A stretch of DNA of 64,000 bases from Pelecanus crispus (Eukaryota > Chordata > Aves > Pelecaniformes > Pelecanidae): NCBI RefSeq assembly GCF_030463565.1, contig NC_134661.1:8580542-8644541 (forward strand). The letters are read 5' to 3'. The translations under genes were made by a program, and so were the position numbers. Shown here piece by piece: positions 17,420-30,666 of this stretch (its first letter is position 1; every line of letters begins with the position of its first letter). Under the pieces are notes generated by a model that saw only the letters and a list, made by a program, of their open reading frames with translations, searched no databases and was not told the origin of the DNA.

Positions 17420-20224
17420 TCATAGGCCGAACAGAGATCTCATGAGATCTGCAAAAGATACAAAGAGAGAAAGTTATGATAGTTACTTGGACGAGAATGA
17501 CTGCTCGGGCACTGATGCTACAGCCTCAGTTCTTATCCATGTTAAACTGATAGGTATTGTATTGCTGAGCAACGCGATGCTGAGATGAAGGCTCTGTGTT
17601 TTAATGTAGCCTGGTTTGTTTCTCTCACTGCATTGGTTTTGTTAACGAAGGCTTCTTGGCCGGCCTGGTGACCAAGTCCCGCTTGCGGGGGGTATCGCTA
17701 CAGGGATCTCTGAGTGTCTGGTATCATCTCCTAGACGTAGCGTCCGGCAGCGCTGGTGACTGCGTGCTGCCTTGGGTGCCCGCTTGTATCTCTCCCACTA
17801 TGGGAATCTGGTAAAGTCTGACTCACTCTGCATTTTGTGGGGCTCCTGCCCCCTGAAACGTACCCGGTTTGCGCATGCTTTGGCGCACCAAGTCGAGAGC
17901 CTCTTTGGGCAGAGCCTGTGCTTCTTCCTGAAACTTTCTGCGTCCCTCTGGAGTCAGTTTCCACAGGCAGGACCTGCGGTTTCCCTCGCCGCATACGAAG
18001 CCGGTGGTTTTCTCAAAGCAGCTGCTGAAGCACAGGTTGTGTCTGATCGTGTTTTTCCAGCCCTCTGGGGCTGTTTGAAAAAATGGGAAGTGCTGCCTGT
18101 GGAGAGAAAAGATTTGCCCTGAGCTGAAGCAGTTAGAGGCTGTGATAAATAACAGAATACCTCATATCCAAGCAAGGGAAGGAGGAGAGGGTCCTCCCTG
18201 ACCCCTGTGGTGTAAGGATGGCTGGTGCAGCTGAGGGTAAGACCCTCTAAGGAGGGTAAGACAAAACTAAAATGCTGTCTCTTTTAAGACTCCTGGGTGT
18301 GGGTGTTGACAAAGAGGGGAAGCAGTTTTCCCAGCGGCGTCTTGGGCCGAAGGCAGATCTAAGACCAGAATGCAAGTCCTGGCTGCCACATCCCTGCTCC
18401 CCAGTAGAAGATCAGAGACTCCTGTACCCCTCGTCATCCCTCTTCCCCTCGTTCTGCACTAGGAGCTGGGAGAAGAGCGGGTACCGTGTGAACTGGTAGA
18501 TCTGCTGTACGGTCAGACTGCCACTTGCGCTGTTGCACAGGGCGAGGGTGATGAGGATGCAGTAATTAAGGGGCGGACGGGGCCAGCCTCCCTTGATTTC
18601 GGTGCTTGTCTGCCTGGTGCACTTGAGCTTCACGCTCCGAGGTCTGAGGACTGCCAATTTCCAAGGCATTGGCATTGCTTTGAGTTCGGGAGTTTCCGCC
18701 ATCTCCTGAGGAACTGGGATGTCCACACGTGAAGCATCTTCATCCTCAGTAAGCTTCAGAGAGGAAGGGAAAAAAAGGACGTGGATATATTAGCCCTGGG
18801 CGGAATGAGGGATGGGGATAAGCTGCTTTGTTCTAGGGGAGGGTGGATCTGGCAGGGCACGTATAGAAAGCTTATATACTTAAAATTTCAGCCTCCTTCC
18901 CTGCACTTTGTTCTCAGCCTGTTCGTCAGACGGGCTCCATGCATTGACTCACCCCTGCTGAAAGGGGAGGCAACCCCTCAGCGGAGCTGCTGAGCCAGCT
19001 CGTGTGTTCCTTGCGGGATCGTTAAGCACATACGATGCCTAGGACTGCCCAAGCGGTTCCCTTTTTTATACCTTTCCAGCCTCACTGGAGGATGACAGCA
19101 CATCCTCCTCGGAGCAGTCCGGGTCGGAGTAGTCCCAGGATGTGTTCGGAGAGGAGGTTTCCGTGGCACCAGTGACTGAGGCCACCGGGCTGTCGGATCC
19201 AGACAGGTCTATGCCACAGCTCCCGGGGATAGGGCAGACCAGGCTGGGGTTTACCCACATCCACAGATGGGGCTGAACGCCAGGTTCTAAGGAGAAGGAG
19301 AAAAGTCACCCTACCTGAGGACTGTTTCTAGACCCTGCTGTCCAGAGGCAGCCTGGGGGAGCTCTAATGCAATGCAAATCCCAAGGCAAAGGTCCCCCCA
19401 GTTGCCTTCTCATCCCTCTAAATAGTGTTTTATTTCCTGTTTTGCGTAGAGCGTGCACGTCTGCGTGTTCTTGCACCGCTGCGGCCAGCTCGAACAATGG
19501 TGCTCAGCTCTGAAATTCTACTTTCTCTTTCCCCTGCAAAGCCAGCAGAATGTAAATGACTCCCTTCAGTCCTCCTCTCCCAAGTTTATCTGCGCAAAGG
19601 GTTGCATTTGGAGGGAAGTGTGTCTGCAGGCACAGCTATGTAATTATATCCTTGTCCTTGAGAGGCAAGCTTCAATTTTTTCTAAGTAAGCTTAGAAAAA
19701 TTCCAGTCTGGACACAGATGTTCTGGCTGGCAAAAGAAAAGCCCCTTTCCCAGGCCATTCCCTGAACACACTGCCAGCCTCTGTAGGTAGTACCAGGTCC
19801 CAAACTTACCCCTGGCATCTGGCAGTACCCCCGGCAGCGAGCACCTGTGTGCCGGGGGGTCAGCTTGCCACTTCAGGATGCGATGGCGCGGGGTCTTGTC
19901 AGGACCTGGTAGACGCGGGGAGCCCAGAGACACTGCGGTGAGCTTACATTTTTTGCATTAGCCTCATTTTCTGTAAGCTGCATACTTACTTTCTACGTAA
20001 TGGCAGACACTTCTAATTCGATCTGATCACATTTAAACATAAAGAAAATGGGCTTTTTGTTAACTTCTAGACTGGAACTTACTATTTTCCAGACTTGACA
20101 ATTTTCACCTGGGTTTTGGAGACTGTAATCTTTTTTAAAGGAAGCCAAGTCAATCAGTCCCCCTGAGGGCCTTACCTTGCAGAAACTCTTCAGTAGTGAT
20201 GGTGAGTTTGAGCTCCTCTGCCAT
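17420..20224 (-). CDS. FOXR1: Forkhead box R1 transcription factor
   Basis: FOXR1 is a divergent forkhead DNA-binding protein with germline and embryonic roles in vertebrates. Six coding exons on the minus strand, 20224-20176, 19932-19810, 19286-19072, 18753-18485, 18096-17864 and 17448-17420, join in phase to 305 residues (human about 292). Residues about 90-97 carry the FOXR-specific LWMWVNP motif, followed by an acidic, serine-rich stretch (DYSDPDCSEEDV). The forkhead domain spans about 186-278: WPRPPLNY, then LTVQQIYQFTR split by an intron, then HFPFFQTAPEGWKNTIRHNL as the recognition helix, and CLWKLTPEG as the wing. The C terminus (DLMRSLFGL) corresponds to the human DVMPFLFDL tail. The N-terminal exon assignment (MAEELKLTITTEEFLQ) rests on phase, start context and a good donor, and is less certain than the forkhead exons. 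Confidence 0.93.
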
Positions 20225-20410
20225 ATCTAGGTCCTCAAGGCCGTTTTTTAAATGCAGGCTTTCCCAAAATGGCTTGTTTTGAAAACTCAAGTACATTTTC
20301 TTTTTATGGCAAAGTAATCTCCGGGGGTGCCGAGCGCAGCAGGATCTCTGAGGGTGTCACAAAGAATCCTGCAATCTTGAAGTGCTCTGTGTGCCGGGAG
20401 AGTTGATTTC

Positions 20411-20412
20411 TT

Positions 20413-20445
<33 letters not shown>
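20411..20445. repeat. T22-A13 homopolymer junction
   Basis: An uninterrupted run of 22 T is followed directly by 13 A, about 190 bp upstream of the FOXR1 ATG. It forms a perfect self-complementary stem of up to 13 pairs. Confidence 0.95.
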
Positions 20446-23400
20446 GGATATCACACAGGTGGGTGAAAGGCTGGTCTCTGTTTCACACTTCTAAATACCT
20501 ATTAAAGCCCCTTCCAGTGAGTAAATGGTCCATATTGGTGGAGTAAGCGAGCTGATTGAGAGTAAGAAAGGTGGCATCACGTAGGCTCTGTTTTCTGCCC
20601 ATTTACTTTGCTAGAGCCTCGATAAATGAGCCATTCCTGTGTTCGCTAGGCTAACGTTTTATCTTTTTCCACTTCTGATAAAATCACAGTGTTACCTATG
20701 CTATGCAGTGGACTTCCCTGATCTGAGAACCTGATGTCTCTGGAAGCAGGACAGATCTCTGAGGGATGCACAGAGCGCTCGGGATGCATTTACAGGTACT
20801 CCCTCACCCTGCTTGCCTGCAAGTAGAGGGTTTTGAGACTGGCAACCGCTTTCGATCCGCCCAGACAAAACACCGAGGGGGTACCACAGTCGGGGGGAAA
20901 GGAGCCAGGATAAGCAGATACTGGGCGTGCTTTCACAGTGTGACCCTTAGAAAAGTTTTTGTGCAGCTTGAAGACGCAATCTAAGTTCTGCGCCTTCCTG
21001 AATGGCTTTTGTTTCTTCGACCATAACTTTCACACACGGCCCCTGCCTAATCTGTCCCAGGTATTACGAAGGAAGCGATGTGGTTTGTGCTGTTAAAGGG
21101 TGTAATGCATCCTCATCCTATTCACCCACTCACCATCGCTCTTCTGCTCAGGGGGCAGGGGAGGTGGGTGGCACTGGTGGAAATGGAGTAGCTACAAATC
21201 AAAATCCAAGCCTTGGCTGAGTACCAGCAGGCAATTACATTTCAGACTGACTACATATGTTGACCATTTTGTAGGAGGACGCAGGTTACGCTCGTAGCAG
21301 AGGAGTACATCAGGGACTTACTGCCAATCTGTAGCAGGGAGATGGACAGAAAGAGGCTGGTTTTGGCAATTGCTGGAAAAGATTGCGCCGTTACGTTAGC
21401 GTCACCATGCTGGGCTTCAAAGTGAATTCCGTGACCCTTGCACCAAAGGTTTGGCTTCGAGTTGTTTGTTTATTTCTGCGTGATGAAAGAAAAGGTTAAG
21501 ATGCTTTTCCCAACTGTGGGCTTGCTCTGGTTTGGGCTGAATGTTCCTGCAGTGCTTGCTGTCACGATTCTGACCCTTTGCGTATTTGCATCCTTTGAGA
21601 CGTGCTGTTGAAAAATAAGTCAAATGCCAAACCAAGCTTTTCTTGAAAAGGTAACTTTCAAAAGGCAGAGAAGGATCTCACGTGCTCAGTTTTGCCTCTT
21701 CAATAAAAGCAGGTATGATAGTTTGTACTGTATTAAGTTTTGCTTTGTTCTTGTTAGGCATTTCACAAATATTGAGCCAGTATGGCTTGGCTTTCGCTGC
21801 ATGCAAAAGACTACAGTCGCATAGCTTTTTTGCCACTCTTGTGTGACAAAGTTCAGTCATTAGCTGAGACAACGTGCTCCCCGTCAGATTCCTCAGGTGT
21901 GAGCAGGACCTGCTCGGTTGGCTGCTTTCCTCAAAAAAGTCTGAGCGCGCCCCAATCAAAATCCTTTTCTCTTCCTGAAACTGGAGCCTGGTATTTGATT
22001 TGAGATGTGTTGTAAATGATCCAGCTACTATAGTTTAATAATTTACCACGTATCACTCGACCTGTCGCACCACAAAGTCGCTTTCCCCTTTCTGTCCAGA
22101 GTGAAACTCTCACATGGTGGTGTATGCATCAGCTGAGGCACGGTAATTCATTAAGCCTGTGATTATCTACGTGCAGCCTCAATTGATGCCTCACCTACCC
22201 ACATCACCTTTGGTACTTCAACAATAAACTCACACAAGAGTGCTAGCCTGGATGCAGTTATGTTAATAATCTTAGAACCGCGTAAGTATTTTGGGGGGGT
22301 AAAAGAAATCCTGCGATAGCTAGACCTTGCATGCGGATCAAGTATCTTGACCTGCTTGCTCTTCAGCCAGGCGTGGCTTTTGAAAAGCAAGCGGGCTCCG
22401 ATGTGAAAAAAGACAGAAGCATATTTGAGGATGGACTTCTCTGTGGGAAGGACGCCGTTCTCTGTGCCGCTTTCCAGGAGCCACCCTGGGAAGAGAGGCC
22501 TGGCAGAGCTGCTGGAAGATAACTGGGGTCTGTGGCTTGGCCACAAGAAGCTGTGTGAGCTGGCATTTTGTAGGGAGCGATTGAATTCACCTATAGCTGG
22601 TTCAGAGCCGGTGCCCCCCGAGTTAGGTGGGGGCTATCTGGCAAAAGCTACTACAGAGCAATGAAGGAGATGAGAAACAGCTGCAGACCTTCCAGGGACC
22701 TTCCAGCCAGCAGCAGCTGGCTGCAGCTGATGAGAGTTTCCTTTCTCCCTTCTTCCCCCAGGTTTCTGTGTCCTCAGAGAAGGCTGTGCTGCTCTGTGGA
22801 ACCGGTAAGTAACACAAGAGAAGGGGAGGGGTAGGATATAGCATAATATTATATAGTGCTCCACCCAGAGAAGCCCTGAACAGTTGTACTTAGCCCCTCC
22901 TCAAAAAAAGATGTGCAAAGAGCTTGCTAATATTTCCTGCCTCTGCTGCAGGGATGGAAAGTGTTCCCCCATGTGGGAACATTTACTTCTTACTGGTAGA
23001 GATTTGAGGCGCTGCTATAATACAAACAGTTAAAGCGGGGAAATGAGCCCTGTGGTCTGCCCGGTCTGTGCAATGAAGCTAGCAAAACTGGGAGCAGAAG
23101 TGTTGTCTTCCAGCTTAAAGCCTGAGAATGTTTTAAATATATATGGCTGCAACGACGGACCTTTCCTTTAAGTTGAGGAAAAGGCTAAAAGGCCTTAATT
23201 TTGCCTTTGGTCAGTTGCTGAATCCCAATCCCATCGGTTTGTATACTGTGTGTTCTGGGTGAAAGCCTCATAACCCCTGAGCTCTGTCTGCTTTCCCAGG
23301 GGAGATGGATCTTGATCAGACTGATAGAGCCACTTTGTGGCAGATAAAATCTAAGACTGCCAGTTCCTTATGCGCTACGGTTTAACCGGAAGCTCACGCT

Positions 23401-26270
23401 TGTCTCCTAAAGCTGTCTCATTTTTTGGTCCCCCTCTAGCTTTAGAAGGTGAAACAGAAGAGAACCTGCTGACATGTGCAGAAGGTCAAAGTAGCCAGCA
23501 TCTCTGTCTGCATCATGAATGGAACTGAAAATGTAGAGAGGTGACAAGCTGGAGGTGTCTCGGCTCAGGACGTCTGGATTCTTTCAAGGCCAGCTCTTTT
23601 CAGGTGAGTGTTACCTGCACGGAAGCCAACTGATTGGATAGTTTTATTGAAAAGCAGTCTTGCCTACTCCCACACACCCCGTAACCACAGAACTCCAGGG
23701 AAGCTTTGTAAGGATGTGGGTTGGGGGGCAAGTGCTGTTCTCTTTCCTTGCTGATTCTGATCTCCTGGTGTTTTGGATTAGGGATCATTTGCAAATCAAG
23801 AGAAAAGACATTTTGGATTCAAGGCGTAACTGCGAGTGTGCTCAGTTGCTTCTCAGGGTGTCTGACTTTTGCGTTGTCCATTTCTGCGTGAGCGTATAAG
23901 GTGTACGTAGATATCTTTGGCCAGGCTTATGGCTTCACGTGTGTGTGTGAACATGTGGCGCGAGGTCTTCTCGGCAAGCCAGAGAAACTAGATTTGTTCC
24001 TGTTTCTGAAAGATGTTGGACCTGAGCTCACTCTCTCCCTGAAAGATAGAGAGCTCTATAACTTGGCTTCCAACTCAGAGTTGTTATTCAAGTCTGGCTC
24101 GAATGGCTCCTGTATTCCACAGCCCCTGAAAGCTTTGAATTTGTACAGAGTGACATCTGTTTGTCCTTGGTGATAGGAAGGTATCATCTCTCGTCTTGGC
24201 TTTGCCCAGCTGATGGTGCTTGTATAGAAGCAGGCTCGGTGGGCTTGAGGGGGACTCTGGGCTCGCAAATACTGGTCATGCCAGTCAGCTGTGTTCTTTA
24301 TATATTTCTGTGGTAGAACAGAGATTACTTTCCAATTAAGTAATTGGTACTTTTCCCCTTCTTCCTAGTACGGGGTGTACGGTAGGTGCCTGGCACGTCC
24401 TCGTGCAATGCCACTCCCGCTGTGTTGGCATTGCTTCGATTCCCTGTGCTGTGGCAAGTGGCTGATGCTGTGACTATAATATAGAAAGAGCTCCTGGGAT
24501 TTGCATGGGCTGGGGTTAAAACCAGTTCTTTCTGTTAAAGAGAGGCAGTGGGGAAAGAACGGGCGGACAGGGAGGAGAGGGAATGCAAGGCAGAGAGGAG
24601 GCTGTGGACTGGTGAGAGTCGGTCGCTCCATCGGCACCGGACTGGGGGCTGTGTCAGGGTGCCTGGTTAGTCCTGTGGATGCCTGGCTACGTCTCCATCA
24701 GTACTGTAGGAAGATGCTGCTGCTGTTGTAGCTGTTCGTAGCCTCCTCAGGACGTGAGGACGCAACAGATGTACTTGATGAGTATCACAGCCTTTTTTAT
24801 TAGCCGTATTCTATTCTCTCTGAACAGATATGCTATTTTTCTGGTGGGGGAAAGGCAGCCTCTTACCCCCCACGTCCTCAAATTCTGTGAAGTTGCAGTA
24901 AAAGAGCTGAACTCGGGTCTCTGCCCCTCCTCCCTGATTTTTAAAACCACTTCAAAGGTGAGCTGGCGGACGATTGAAGCGACCGGTTCTGCCGGGCTCG
25001 CCGCAACTCACCTTCCGTGCCGCTCCCCCGCGGAACAAAGCGCGGCACTTGGCTTTGATTTCCCCCTTTGAAAGCCGTAGGGGACAGAGTCTGAAACGCT
25101 CCGCAACTTTTTTGGCAACTCTGCTCTGGTACCTTCCTGAAGCGCCGGGTGGATCAGGACAGGGCTCCAGGGAGGAGACCTCGCTCACGGCTAAATTAGC
25201 TGTTGGTGCAGGCTGGCTGACGGGATGCTTCATCCCTCATCCCTCCTGGATGTCACAGCCGGCATCCCCCGGCTTTGCAGGGAGGGCAGAGTAACACGTG
25301 CGGCGAGGGGAGGAAGGAGCCGCAGGGCATCTCTGAGTCGGTGGCTTTGACCAATGCGTGCAGGGGTCCTGGAGCCCGGTCTGGGCTGCCCCTCGCCAGC
25401 AGTATGTGCCACCTCCCGGCTCAGCCCCTGCCCAAGGGAGGGGTCTGCCCTGTTCTCCATTTTGCACGCCTTCTGCCAAGAAGAGATGGCACGTGGTGGA
25501 GCGGAGCACATGCCGTCAGTCTCCTCCCAGGTGGGAAGCAGAAAAGAAAAGCAGTGAGTGCGTGTGCTGCAGCCAGTGCCCAAGGCACGCGGTCTGCTGC
25601 TGTTTCTGCAAGGGACGCTTCCTGTCACAAGTGCAGGGCTGGACGGAGGGGAGGGTAGGAGAGCAGGGCTTGTCTTCGTGATGTGAGTTTCCATACCCTG
25701 CTTCTGTGCCATCGGGGCTTGAGACGTTGGCAGAGCTTTAACGCATAAGGCTGTCACTTGCAAGCAGGCAGTAATGCAGGCTGTCCCTGCATCATGTGAG
25801 GGGGGTGAAGACCACCTAGTACTGAATCAACAACCCTACCTAAGTGTCCCAGAGCTCTCTTATCAAAATACAAACAGAGCTTGTCTCTGCTACGCTCACA
25901 AGATGACAAGATTGCAGCAGTGCAGCTGCACTGCCAGCACGTGCAGTATTTAGTGAGAAGAAGTGCAGGTCATGGCTGCGATGCTTGGAAACAGTGGGAT
26001 ACTGGCTCGGTGCAGAGAGCAGCGGTAATAAAGCAGTAGGAATTGGTCGTGTTGAAGGAAGTACCAGATGACAGACTTGGGCTAAGGTTAATAAATCTGA
26101 TCTCTGTTATTCTGCTGAGACTCTTCATGTTTTATAGCCGGTGTCACTTTTGTATGTGTTGCGGAGCTAAAGAATTGAGAGGAAGCTTCCTCTTGCCTGC
26201 TGGTTCAGGGCCGGGCTGGATGCCTGTACATGGCTTCTTATGGGACAGTGCTGAAAATCTAAACGCCTTC

Positions 26271-26286
26271 GTGTGTGTGTGTGTGT
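26271..26286. repeat. (GT)8 microsatellite
   Basis: Eight perfect GT units in intergenic sequence. Confidence 0.95.
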
Positions 26287-28243
26287 CTCCCTCAGCCCCT
26301 GGGTGGGGGAACCGATGCTGGAATCGCATTCAGCCGCTTATAGCAGGATGACCCCACGTATCGGGGCATGGGCCTTTGCATGAGACCACTCTGTGTGACG
26401 CAGCCTTGCTCGTCCTGCTAGTGGAGGGTCACCAAGATCAGGTGGACCTTGTCACTGAAAGTTTAGTCTAACAAAAACAACAAAAAATAGAAAACCCACA
26501 AAAACCCAAACCCCCACCCTTTTCCTTTTACTGCTGCTTGAAACAGGGATGTTGTATCTTTAAGGCACCCCCTTCTCGCTCCCCTAATACCTCAAGGCCT
26601 CGGAGTGATTCTGGAGGAGAGGATCAGTGCAGGAGTTTAAGGCATCTTTCCCTGCCCTGCTGCACTGCTCACTTACTGCTCCGAAGTCTGTGCTTTGCCA
26701 TTTCCATGGAAACCATTAGTTGCTAAGCAACTGGAGCATCATCTGTGCTGAGCCCTCGCATCTAATTATCCCATCACAGTGGCTGAGAGGGGCTGGGGGG
26801 GGATTAATTCCTCTACCATGGCAGATCCATTGACAACACTTTAGTCACATTTAAAGGGACACGGTCTCCCTTCTGCCGCGCTTATCGACACTCTCTTGCT
26901 TGGGCAACTACTAGGTTTTCTTGCATCATTAGACTGTGAGGAGGGATACGGGTTTCTGTGAGCAGCAGAGACACTGTCTGTGCTCCTGGCATGCTTGCTG
27001 CCCGTGCATGGCGTTCTGCTGCGAGCTCTCCTTTCCGTCCAAGTTATGCATGATGTGCTTAGCTGTACGTTTGGATCATGCAGTCCTTGCCTTGTGGACT
27101 CAGTCTGGGCCATACTTTTATTCCTTCGTATATCTCCTTTGTGTTGCGATGCTGCACTTATGTTAGTGTGTCTGTCCCAAGAGCCTGATGTCGTGTCTGC
27201 TCTGTGAAGTATTGCTAATTCTTCAGAACTCGGCAATGGAAGAGGTGGGCAGCTCGCGGACTTCTGTCTGTCTGCAAACTAAAACAAACATTGCATAGCT
27301 TGATACTCAGTTCAGTGTTACCTTACTGTTTGCTGCCAGGAGGGCTAGAGATTAAGTCTTTGAGGAGCGCTGAAAGTCTGAGGTGTAAAGCAACAACTAA
27401 GGAAAATCTCATTTCCCGGACCTCTGTAAGTGAATGAAGCCACTAGGTGCCTGCTAAATTTTGAACATTCAGATAAGCTAGTTGGTCTGAGAGCTGATTC
27501 TGGTTTTGAGTTTGCAAATCCAAGGCTGATGTTGTGCAGGACTCAGTCTCCCCACCGTGATAGACTGCATCCGGGTGAGGTTCCCGGCCTTGTGAGGAGA
27601 GTGGTAGCATTTTGAGTTACCTTTAGAGGAATGCCTGAGCTTCACAAAAGCCAGACTGCACCAAGGTCCATGCTTGAGTAAATTGTATCAGCTTCTTGCC
27701 TGCTCCTATCTGGCTGGATAGGGAAGAATTTCTCAGTTTTCACTTTCTCCTGAGAAGTGGATGCTTTGTGATTTACTAAGATAATTGATTTTTTAGTGGC
27801 TGGATCAGTGAGGATGGGGAGGTTTGTTAGAAAGTTTTTTCCCATTTTTTTACTGCATAGGTCTGTGAACCAGCTGAGTGTTACTGCACAGCTTCCTACC
27901 AATGTTTGCTGCGCCTTGTATCGATAGCAAGGACGTAGCTGCTTCAGCAGGATGGTGGCCCGTCGTTACCTTTGAAAAGGAAGAGAATCCCTAATACCTC
28001 CCCCATTTGTCTTTGTTTCTGTGTCCATCCTTGAATTGCAACGTCTTTTGCGGCAGCCAAAGCCTGCAGGCACCGTTCAGCCCTGGCAATATGTTGTGCC
28101 AAGCTGTCAGCAGCGCTTCCACCCCTCTCTCTTGGAACGGGACCAGGGCATGCGGCTCTCCGAGGAACGAGTGACCAGGGGCTAGGTGGGATGGGGTAGC
28201 TTGGGATGGAGCAGGTGCCCCCCGCCGCCCTCTCGGGGTAGAC

Positions 28244-28268
28244 GGATGATGATGATGATTATTATTAG
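28244..28268. repeat. (GAT)n/(ATT)n compound microsatellite
   Basis: About five GAT units run directly into three ATT units. Confidence 0.9.
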
Positions 28269-30635
28269 AGCTCTTGTAATGATCTCAGGGAGGGGCAGGT
28301 GGAGGAGAGACATATTTTGTTGGGAAAATGGGAAATGTAATTAAAGTCCACATGTTAATTAGGAGCTGGAGGGGAGAAGTAGATGGATTTCTGCCTGAAG
28401 TCTCATTGGCATTGGCAGTTGGGCACTTTGCATAATGCTAATAGACAAGGAAGAAAGGCTTTGGAGGAGAAGCGTGGCAGACACAAGTATTGCGCAGAGG
28501 TTCCTGTGGCTTGGAGGGGAGTGTATAGCGTAAAGGAAAAGCTTTGCTTTCCCCAGCCAAGGCTGGGAAACCGAAAAGAGGATCGGTGTCCACAGCCTTT
28601 TGCTTTTGGTCCTTTGGTGTAAATTGGCCGTGTCGAGGCTCACGGGAAGACAGTCCAGGCCCGATGACCCACGCGTGTTTCTCTCGCCTGTCGCCTGCCT
28701 GGGCACCTCCCTGTTTCCTGCATGGGTATTTTCAGCCCCAAGAGGGTCACACCAGCACGCTCATCCTCTTAACAGAAGCAGATGTGGGAGAGTTCCCGAG
28801 CCCCCGCTGCCCCGTTGACAGTGGGCATCCCAGCCGAGCCCAAGTCTCGTGCAGCTCCTGAGACAGAAAGTGAGAATATCTCGTAGCTCTGTGCGGATCA
28901 GGGCAGCTGAAACCTGCTCATCTGCCCCTCTGGAAATGTGTGAGAAGGCTAATCGGGTGTTGGTCCCTGGTGGTTTCAGGTGCTCTAATAAAGAATTTAA
29001 TGCTTGTTTTTTTCTTGCGGGTCAGGAGTCAATGAGGTTACAGCTCTGCTGCTCTGACAGGCTGGTGAATGTCAGGGCGGGTGTAACACAAGGATCCTGT
29101 AGGTTTGGATCTCGGACTCCTTTGCCGCATAGGACAGATCTGCGGAAATGCATTGGGGAAACAACATCTGCCCTGTTTGTAGCTGGGCGTTAACGTATTT
29201 AACATGGGGATCCTCTGCTCCTTCAGCTGTGCCTGTACCCTGGCACCACGGGTCTGGAGAAGGGAAAGGGAGATGGCTTCTACATGTCCTTCATAGGAAG
29301 CTGAAGCACCGTATGGGAACTGGGATGGAAATGAGTAGAGGGGGTGTGAGCGTAGGGCAGTCTGATGTACCTGCTTACAAGAGGGCATTGCAACATCTGA
29401 GGGTATTGCAACACCTGAACGCGTCTGTGAGAAAAGAGGGTGGTGGTCTGCGTGTGCGTGATGCTGTTTGGGGGAGTAGAGGATGACTCCGCTTCTTCAC
29501 AAAAGCGAGAAGGTTGTCTGCGTGCAGAAATTAAGGGAAATTTGGAAGGAAAACTGTTCAAAATGTAGTTTGCCATGTGTTGGGGGCTCTCAGGGATCAG
29601 GGGAAGCAAACGTGCAAGCCTCTGACTCGCGCACGAGGTCCCAGAGTCAGGAAGGAGAAATCTAAAAGCTGCTTGAGCCATGTGCTGAATGTTAATGAGG
29701 CACGCAGGGCTCACAAAAATGCTGCAGCCTGGCTCCTGCCGCCGAGCTTCGCTACCAGTGCGGCTGCTTCCCTGAAAAGAGCAAAAGGGCTTGTGCTGGC
29801 AGAGCGTGCCTGAGGACTCGAGCTTCTGTGGCTCAGAGAGCGAGGCAGCCTGGGAGCTTGCAGAGCAGAATGGTTCGTGTGCCTCCTCGCTCTGTCCAAA
29901 ACCTAGGTGAAACACCCCCTTTGCGCCCGCAGGTTTCCCGGTGGAGAACATCACCCCTCTATTTGAGCAGAATGTGGCATCAGGCAGAACCAGGGCAAAA
30001 CTCGAGGAAGAGCATCGCAGCTCTTGTCCACGGAGCAGAATGAATTTGGTTTGTAAGATTGTCTGTGTGTATCCTGGTGGATGAATACTGTGCTGGAGCA
30101 GCACACGTAACTGCAGGCGCGCAGTGCCGTCGCACAGTGGTTGGGACAAAGAAGAAATTAAAGTGAGGGAGGGAAATTAGGAAGATAGAAAGTCACTGCC
30201 TAAGTTGGAATTTGGCCAGGACGTTGAATTGAGCAGCCCAACTTCCGGAAAATGTCGAGAGATTTGTAACGGCTTGTTTGAAATATGGTGCTTGAGGTAT
30301 TGCAGTTCCTCCCACGTGGCTGGCTGGGTGGGAGGTTTCCCAGCTATCGGATGGCCAGCAGCTTTTGCAGTTTGCTTCCCGACCTGGAAGTGGAACTTGC
30401 CCTGTCCACTAGGTTATACGGCATCCTTGCTCTTCTGCTTCACTCGCATGCTCTCTTGCTTTTCTTTTAATTTCTTTTTGGCATCTTGGGGCTTAAAGCA
30501 TTTCCAAGAAGAACTGAAGTTAGGAGAGCAGCAGCTGAGGAAGCTTGCCAAATGCTCTACTTCGGTTGACAGCTCTTCTCAAAACCAGATGGTTACTAAT
30601 TAAAGGGAGTCAAGTGAGGAGGCTGTATTGGCCTT

Positions 30636-30637
<2 letters not shown>

Positions 30638-30666
<29 letters not shown>
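30638..30666. repeat. Poly-T tract of 29
   Basis: The longest homopolymer in the window, flanked by pyrimidine-rich sequence. No SINE body is recognisable next to it. Confidence 0.95.

Noticed and set aside
22163-22546. 127-codon minus-strand frame as a UPK2 or other gene exon
   Set aside because: No similarity to uroplakin 2 or any family I know, no phase-consistent partner exons, and competing frames in the same interval.
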